Assembly: GCA_963848825.1 (NCBI GenBank)
Contig: CAWKFA010000010.1
Span: forward strand, 1 to 64,000
Direction of reading: 5' to 3'
Source: CAVVSQ01 sp963848825
GTDB lineage: Bacteria; Planctomycetota; Planctomycetia; Gemmatales; Gemmataceae
Length of the DNA stretch: 64,000 nt
Shown here: piece after piece, positions 58,281 to 64,000 of the stretch
Position numbering within the stretch: position 1 is the stretch's first letter
Layout: each line of letters starts with the position of its first letter
Made by a program: the position numbers and the translations under genes
Notes under the pieces: model-generated
What the model was told of the DNA's origin: nothing
The model's input: the letters and a program-made list of their open reading frames with translations, nothing else
The model's database searches: none

Positions 58281-59111
58281 TTATTTCACGTCGATGAGTT
58301 GTTCGGTGAACCAGCTCTGGAAATGATAACTGCTGCCGTCGCCCTGATGGTTGGCCACGGTGCGATCTACGTTCAAGCGCACCTCGGCGACGCGGCCCGC
58401 CTGGAGATCGAAAATCACTTCTCCCTTGGTCAGCTTTTGAACCAGGGGCACATGGTCTTTCACATTCTCGGGTAAAGCCTTCACATTGTTATCCACTGCC
58501 AGGGTCATCCTGCCACCGGTGATGCCGGTGCAGTGAAACGTCTGAGTGGCATCGAATTTCTCGCCGTTACCATAGGGCGGATCGAGCGCGACACTGAAGT
58601 TTCGCGCCCATCCCAGGCCAATTTTCGGGGCGGCTTCGGGGAAACTAACGACGAAGGGCGGCTCGGCATCATAGCGAGCTTTCGAACCCTGCATAACTTC
58701 CCAAATGCGTCCCTGGCTATCTATGCGCAGGACCGCCAGCGTTTGCCCGATGAACTTGCTCATCTGCGTTCGGAGTTCCGGGGTGCCTTTGTCCGGATTG
58801 GCGGAATCGAATAACAGGATTTCGCCACTGGGCCGAACTTGCTCGTTGCGCATGGCGGCCAGTGAAAGCTGCAATGTCGCGATCCCCTTGGCGTCGACTT
58901 CGGCGACCTGCCAGCGTTTGACGACGCTGAGCGTCGATCCTGATTGCGTCTTTTTCCCGTCCGCGACTTCCTCGACGCTGGTTTTGTGTTCCGCCTTGTA
59001 AGTGAGCAGTTGCCCTTTGACCCAGCGAAATTGCATGGCCGCTTCCTGAGCCGGCGCGAAACTTGCACAACACAGCCCGATCACCACGGCCCCCAGCCAT
59101 CCCTGTTTCAT
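58281..59111 (-). CDS. exported hypothetical protein
   Basis: 276 residues with a signal peptide (MKQGWLGAVVIGLCCASFAP, cleavage near AQEAA at 21-24). The rest is beta-rich, with KGQLLTYKAEHKTSVEEV, GSTLSVVKRWQVAEVD and WARNFSVALDPPYGNG, and looks like a planctomycete exported family of DUF6263 type; that link is from memory and unverified. Probably periplasmic. The stop is 18 bases from the repeat element. Confidence 0.65.
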   Translation of the reverse strand: MKQGWLGAVVIGLCCASFAPAQEAAMQFRWVKGQLLTYKAEHKTSVEEVADGKKTQSGSTLSVVKRWQVAEVDAKGIATLQLSLAAMRNEQVRPSGEILLFDSANPDKGTPELRTQMSKFIGQTLAVLRIDSQGRIWEVMQGSKARYDAEPPFVVSFPEAAPKIGLGWARNFSVALDPPYGNGEKFDATQTFHCTGITGGRMTLAVDNNVKALPENVKDHVPLVQKLTKGEVIFDLQAGRVAEVRLNVDRTVANHQGDGSSYHFQSWFTEQLIDVK

Positions 59112-59251
59112 CGCCCTCTCCTATCTTCGCACGCCCTGTCGCCAGCACTTTGCGACTTACCGCGTGAGTGCTTAGCAAAAAAGATCGAGAGAAACCAGAC
59201 AGGAATGGCACGCCCCCGTGAACAAGCGGAGATGCGTGGCCCACTTAACCC

Positions 59252-59383
59252 GTAGGGTGGGTCGAGCGTACTCGCGCTGACCCACCGGTCTTCACGGTCG
59301 CCAATTGCCCTGAACGTGGACGCTTACCCAACGATGTTTTTAATTAGCGGTGGGTCAGCGCGAGTACGCTTGACCCACCCTAC
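59252..59383. repeat. full copy of the palindromic element
   Basis: 132 bases, GTAGGGTGGGTCGAGCGTAC at the left and GCTTGACCCACCCTAC at the right, ends perfectly paired over about 30 bases. It is 46 bases upstream of the next copy, with a common flanking sequence; see findings. Confidence 0.85.
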
Positions 59384-59429
59384 TCGCGCTGCCCAGCAAC
59401 AAAGATCGAGAGAAACCAGACAGGAACCC

Positions 59430-59561
59430 GTAGGGTGGGTCGAGCGTACTCGCGCTGACCCACCGGTCTTCGCGGCCGCCAATTGCCCTGAACGTGGGCG
59501 CTTACCCGCCGATGTTTTTAATTAGCGGTGGGTCAGCGCGAGTACGCTTGACCCACCCTAC
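59430..59561. repeat. full copy of the palindromic element, adjacent to the previous one
   Basis: 132 bases, same ends as the 59252 copy and nearly identical interior (CCGGTCTTCGCGGCCGCC versus CCGGTCTTCACGGTCGCC). It is 32 bases from the stop of the minus-strand hydrolase, in an intergenic position. Confidence 0.85.
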
Positions 59562-59593
59562 CTGGTCGGATGCCGGTGGGGTCCGCAGCCTGG

Positions 59594-60403
59594 TTATGAG
59601 ATCTTGGCCAGAAAGGCACGCAGCGCGACGAAGAATTCGGCGGGGAGCGGGTCATTGTGGTCCGCCCCTTCAAGGATGAAGAATTCCTTGGGCTCTCGCG
59701 CGGCTTCGAATAATTTTTTGCCCAGCGCGAACGGCACCAGGAGGTCTTCGTTGCCGTGGGCGATAAACACGGGACAGGTGCAGGCTTTGATCTTGCTGAG
59801 ATTGTCGAAACGATTACGCATGACCCAGCGTACGGGTAAAAACGGGTAGATGGCGGCGCCGGCATCCGGTGCCGACGTGAAAGTCTTGACGAGAATAAGT
59901 GCGCACTGCGGTTGACGCGACGCCAGATCGACCGCCACGCCGCCTCCCAGGGAACCGCCATAAAGGAGGATGTTGCTTGGCTTGATGTTCTGCTTTGTTA
60001 TCAGAAAACCATAGGCCGCATCCGCGGCTTGATAACAACCACGCTCGCTGGGGCTGCCGCCACTTTTACCGTAGCCGGGATAATCGAAAATGAGCACGTT
60101 GACATTCAAAATCTGGCATAACTTGACGATCGAACCGCCACGATGGCTCAGGTTGCCGGCGTTGCCATGAAAATAGAGCATGGTGTGCTCGGCACCCGGG
60201 CAAGGCAGCCACCAGGCATGAATAGGTGTGCCGTCTTCGCAGCGTAACTCAACGTCTTGAATCTCAGGCACGGGCGCGGGGACCCAGGAATCCCGTGCTT
60301 TGGAAGGTCGATAGACAAGGGAGTTTTCGAAAAACGCCAGCACCAAACATACTCCAAGGTACGAACCCACGAGGATAATGCCGATCCGTCGTACCCATTT
60401 CAT
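59594..60403 (-). CDS. membrane-anchored alpha/beta hydrolase (BEM46-like)
   Basis: 269 residues. An N-terminal anchor helix (RIGIILVGSYLGVCLVLAFF, residues about 6-25) is followed by an alpha/beta hydrolase: MLYFHGNAGN at 75-84, FDYPGYGKSGG, the nucleophile LLYGGSLGGG with Ser151, FIAHGNEDLLVP with Asp220 and ADHND with His249. It resembles BEM46/YfhR-type hydrolases. Substrate unknown. It starts 24 bases after the lnt stop on the same strand. Confidence 0.87.
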   Translation of the reverse strand: MKWVRRIGIILVGSYLGVCLVLAFFENSLVYRPSKARDSWVPAPVPEIQDVELRCEDGTPIHAWWLPCPGAEHTMLYFHGNAGNLSHRGGSIVKLCQILNVNVLIFDYPGYGKSGGSPSERGCYQAADAAYGFLITKQNIKPSNILLYGGSLGGGVAVDLASRQPQCALILVKTFTSAPDAGAAIYPFLPVRWVMRNRFDNLSKIKACTCPVFIAHGNEDLLVPFALGKKLFEAAREPKEFFILEGADHNDPLPAEFFVALRAFLAKIS

Positions 60404-60427
60404 GCGGCACCATGCCTTGCACCAGGA

Positions 60428-62171
60428 TTAAACAACAGCGAGGGTTGCAGGGCGTGGCCGCCATCTTTTCTGGGTTTTGCGCCACAGCCAAATTCCAGCC
60501 ATCATTAGCCAACATCCGCGCGGCAGCCAATCTCCTATCCAGGCATACAAGCTGACGCGGTTATCGATCGGAATGGTCGCCGTCATGATGCCTTCGACCT
60601 TCGTGAAATTTTTCCATTCGGCCTCGGGCAGATCGGGCACTTTGCCCTCCTCGCCGGGCTCCACGCTCCACATCTTGATATTGCCGATCTCGGTGCGCTC
60701 TACTGGTTGCTGCACGCGGCCATTACTGTCGATGATAGCGGATATCCCCATGTTAACCGCCCGGGCAAGGGCCCGGCGTGTTTCCACGGCCCGAAAGCGG
60801 CTAATCGCCAGGTGCTCGGCATGTTGCACGGTGCCGTCGAACCAACCGTCGTTGGAAATATTGACAAGAAAATCGACGGGCGGCCCGTCATCCTCCTGGC
60901 GGACGTAGCGTCTGGCCAGGAAAGGGTCCGTGTCTTCAAAACAAATCACGACGCCAAAATGATAATTGCCGAGCGCAAAGCGAGTCAATTTCGTTCCGGC
61001 GCGGAGACTGTAATCAAAATCATAGGGGGCGAAATAATTCATGAACGACAGCCAGTCCCGAAACGGTACATACTCCCCAAAGGGAACGCGGTGAATCTTG
61101 TCATATCTACCCGGTCACAGCGCCTTCACCGGTCAGCAGGAGAGCGCTGTTGTAAGGAACCTCTTTATTACCGTCGCCGACGACGCGGAAATTAAGGCCT
61201 ATTAGCTGATGAACTTTGGACGTGCTGGCGATCTTCCGCACGAGGGCCTGTACGAGGCGAGCTTCTTCGCGGACGTCCGGCGCTATGTTGTTAAGGTCGC
61301 TCGGGAGTTCCAGCCAGGGATAGGGAAAACTTGTCTCGGGCCAGATGAGCAGGTCGGGCGGCGGCAAGAATACTTGCACCGCGGTATCGCACATGCGGCT
61401 GTAATATTGCGTGATGTCGCGCGCATTCTGAATCTTCTTTTGCGTTGGCGAAGTGGCATCATTGAGGATGCGTTGATCGAGGCTCCCCTGCAGGAGCGCC
61501 ACGCGCGGGCCCGGCGCGAATCGGTCCTGACTCAACCGCCAGCCACCATAGGCAAGCATGGCCGCCACCAGGGTGAGGATGGCGAACCCAGAGCGGCGCG
61601 TTAAGGGAGGCCGAACCACGGCTTGCGGAATCAGGTGACGCACGCGCGGTAGCGCCAGGAGAAAGTCAGCAATCCAGCCATTGACGGCCGCCATCAGGAA
61701 GCTGATCGCATAAACTCCCGCCAGATCTGCCATCTGGATGACCGGCAGGTAATGGTGCTGCGAGTGACCCAGGAAGTACCAGGCGAAACCGGTCCCGAAG
61801 AACGAGCGAAAGTACTCAAGTCCGGTCCACACGAGTGGGACGGTCACACTCAAGGGCCAACGCGTCGCGCCGGCGAGACGGCGAATCAAGAAGAGCGCCA
61901 CCGGAAAATAGAGGGCGAAATACGTGGCCAGCATGGCCCAGGTATAAACCATGCGGTAGTCCGCGACGGTCATCCAGGATAGGATCGGCCAGTAAAAGAG
62001 GCAACCGCCGAGAAAGGCCCCCAGGTAAATCTTCCATGGCCGTGCGTCGAGATCGACCATCAGCGACAGCGGCACCAGTGCCACCCAGGCCAGGAAGCCC
62101 CAACCGACAGGATAAAAACAGAGCCACAGGGCCCCGCCGGTCAGCGCCGGCAACAGGAGCCATGGTTTCAT
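60428..62171 (-). CDS. lnt: apolipoprotein N-acyltransferase (one frameshift)
   Basis: Membrane enzyme that adds the third acyl chain to lipoproteins. The N-terminal half has about six to seven membrane helices (LLPALTGGALWLCFYPVGWG, GFAWYFLGHSQHHYLPVIQM); the C-terminal nitrilase-like domain carries LIWPETSFPYPWL with the catalytic Glu, YDKIHRVPFGEYVPF with the second Glu and Lys region, and FGVVICFEDTDPF with the catalytic Cys. The frame breaks near 61110, where a stop follows GAVTG; the next frame continues YDKIHRVPFG. One more final helix is present near the end. About 570 residues. Confidence 0.9.
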
Positions 62172-62193
62172 CGATCACCCTCCGTGGTACCCA

Positions 62194-63421
62194 TTACAAT
62201 TCGACGGCCAAGACTTCGAGCTCGGCACCGGCCCTGAATTTATGATCGCCGGGCGGAATGATCACAAATGCGTTCGCCCTGGTCACGCCGCGTAAATCCG
62301 GTGAACCGTGCCAGGGCACCGGAGAAATCTTCCAGCCGCTCGTGTCCATGCTTAGCAGACCCGGGTGGTACGTCGGCCGATCCGTCCGGTAGCTAAAATC
62401 CATGGTGAGTTTCGCGGTCACCGACCGCGGCCCTGGTTCCAGGCCCATCAAGAGAACGCAGCGCCGGCCGTACAAATAACTCAAAGCAAACGTAGGCGCT
62501 AACGGGATTGCCTGGCAAGCCGAACACCAAACACCGCTGCGCGCGCGTGGCCATGCCAAAAAAGACCGGCTTACCCGGCTTCATGGCAACTTTGTGAAAA
62601 ACAGCGTCCACGCCCAGGTCGGTCAGCACTCCGGGCACCAGGTCGAGTTTGCCCGCGGACACGCCTCCGGACAGGACAAGCACGTCAGACCGCAGCCCGC
62701 GCTCAACCAGCGGCGTCAGGCTTTCCAGCCGGTCCCGCGCGATACCCAGGTAGTCGGCCACACCGCCGGCGCGTGCCGTTTGTGCCACGAGCATCGGCCC
62801 ATTGCCGTTGCGTATCTGGCCGGGGCCGGGTTGGGCCGGGGCCTCGACAATTTCATCACCCGTCGACAGGATGGCGACGCGTGGGGCGGGCTGCACGCGA
62901 GCGTTGGTGCGGCCTACCGTGGCGAGAAGGCCCAGTTCCTGAGGACGAAGCAGCGCCCCTTTCGCCAGGACAGTCTCGCCGCTGCGCATCTCGAGGCCAC
63001 GCCGCATAATATGCTGCCCAGGCTGCGGCGGGGGCGTGTCGATGCGGACACTTGCGGCACTTATCAGCGTCGAATGTTCCACCATGACGACGGCATCGGC
63101 GCCGGCGGGAACAGGCGCCCCCGTCATAATACGCGTAACCTCGCCCGCTTCGACTCGCAGCCTCGGAACCCGCCCCGCGGTCACCTCTTCGATCACTCGG
63201 AGCTCACGGGTGCCGCCCACCAAATCGGCGCAGCGGACGGCATAGCCATCCATCATGGCTTTATCATGGGGCGGCATGTCGAGGTCGCTGGCGACATCCT
63301 CCGCAAGCACCAGGCCAAGCAGTGCCGGGCCGAGCGGCAGCGTCTGTGCTTCCAGCGCCTGCGTATGCCGCAAGATTTCCGCCCGAGCTTCGTTCACGCT
63401 CAACATAACAGTAGGTTCCAT
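62194..63421 (-). CDS. moeA: molybdopterin molybdotransferase (one frameshift)
   Basis: Inserts molybdenum into molybdopterin during cofactor synthesis. Seen: LAEDVASDLDMPPHDKAMMD, MTGAPVPAGADAVVMVEHST, LSTGDEIVEAP, SGGVSAGKLDLVP, VFGLPGNPVSAYVCFELF. The last quarter continues in another frame (GPRSVTAKLTMDFSYRTD, the C-terminal beta barrel). The joint is near 62448, with one base too many after LRS, giving LRSLMGLEPGPR. About 408 residues after repair. Confidence 0.9.
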
Positions 63422-63685
63422 GTCACGATGGTCGGATTCTAGCAGCCGGAGCGCCTCGCGAACCAGAGCGGATTACGCCGCCGAGCAATTCTACAAGCTT
63501 GCCGGCCCACGTTAACCAGTCTCCCCATTCGCTTGCGGGGCCGCCTTGTTACGCAGATTGTCTACTTTCACCTTCAATAACCTGCTGTGGTTTGCCGGGC
63601 TGCCGTTGGGGTATAACTCGCAGTCGGCGTGCTTTGTCACGCGAACTTATTCCGCAGAACGCTTGCACCCAAGGAGGAACAGAAC

Positions 63686-64000
63686 ATGCACTGTACCAAA
63701 AGATTTGTCGGCGCCCTGTTAATAGTCGCCGTGGCGGCCGCAAGGGCAGGGGCCCAGGGCGTCGAGGAAAATACGGTCGAGGCAGCGAGTGAAGTGCTGC
63801 GCGAGGTAATGGCGATTCCGGCCAATGCGATACCGGAAGCACTCCTGGCCGAGGCGCAGGGGGTGGCGATCATCCCTGGCATGGTCAAAGGGGCTTTTGT
63901 GGTCGGCGTGCGCCATGGCAAGGGCGTGATGGTTGCCCGTGACCCCTCGGGCGCCTGGCGGGCCCCGTCGTTCATCACGGTGACCGGCGCCAGCTTTGGC
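63686..64000 (+). CDS. SYLF-domain (Ysc84/DUF500-like) exported protein, cut by the window end
   Basis: ATG 63686 with AAGGAGG at 63671-63677; 105 codons, open to the end of the window. A signal peptide (LLIVAVAAARAGAQ, cleavage near residue 24) leads to VLREVMAIPANAIPEALLAE, GVAIIPGMVKGAFVVGVRHG and GVMVARDPSGAWRAPSFI, the start of the SYLF lipid-binding domain. The family binds phospholipids. Divergent from moeA. Confidence 0.8.
   Translation, partial: MHCTKRFVGALLIVAVAAARAGAQGVEENTVEAASEVLREVMAIPANAIPEALLAEAQGVAIIPGMVKGAFVVGVRHGKGVMVARDPSGAWRAPSFITVTGASFG

Noticed and set aside
18258..62500. Reading accD, nuoD, purD, lnt, rpsA and others as pseudogenes
   Set aside because: Too many essential genes are hit by single or double-base shifts with perfect family sequence on each side; sequence error is the simpler explanation.

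Overview
The window is GC-rich chromosomal DNA, most probably from a planctomycete of the Gemmataceae type. Signs are the TIGR03009-type exported protein, several hypothetical families I know mainly from Gemmata relatives, Ser/Thr kinases with DMG instead of DFG, SPINDLY-like TPR/O-GlcNAc-transferase proteins, a DUF2203 gene inside a complex I operon, CocE/NonD hydrolases and abundant HEAT-repeat proteins. Taxonomy is inferred from these families; there is no rRNA gene in the window.

Layout. 0-18 kb is mostly accessory: a complete type I restriction subunit HsdR, decayed remnants of a RhuM-family gene and a serine recombinase, exported and hypothetical proteins, an AlkD-like repair protein, a VOC protein, two orphan antitoxin-like genes, a lipoprotein, an AbiEi/AbiEii pair and a DinB protein. 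18-29 kb holds a membrane Ser/Thr kinase, 3-methyladenine DNA glycosylase, three large TPR proteins (one with an OGT domain, two with a GT9-like domain) and ribosomal protein S1. 29-38 kb carries a CocE/NonD hydrolase, a CDGSH protein, an FHA/coiled-coil protein and a partial complex I operon (nuoI, DUF2203, nuoA, nuoB, nuoC, nuoD). 39-43 kb has purN and purD convergent, then a channel-like protein with two nucleotide-binding domains. At 43.3-44.7 kb sits an AT-rich island with a HigB-like toxin, HigA-like antitoxin and SecB-like chaperone: a candidate toxin-antitoxin-chaperone (TAC) module. 45-54 kb has a B3/B4 protein, two HEAT-repeat membrane proteins (one with a CxxCH motif), an amidohydrolase, a methyltransferase and another kinase. 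53.7-64 kb is core metabolism: accD, pgk and gap on one strand, divergent mdh, then an exported protein, an alpha/beta hydrolase, lnt, moeA and the start of a SYLF-domain gene cut by the window end.

Two window-wide features matter to any user. First, many conserved genes (accD, nuoD, purD, purN, rpsA, lnt, moeA, both kinases, all three TPR proteins) are interrupted by short indels. At nine sites the frame is restored by adding one GC dinucleotide to a GCGC core; most others are 1-nt changes, often in homopolymers. This looks like sequence error rather than true pseudogenes, so each is annotated as one gene across the break. Second, a palindromic MITE/REPIN-like element of about 132-136 bp is present in three full and two half copies. 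No CRISPR array, rRNA or convincing tRNA was seen.
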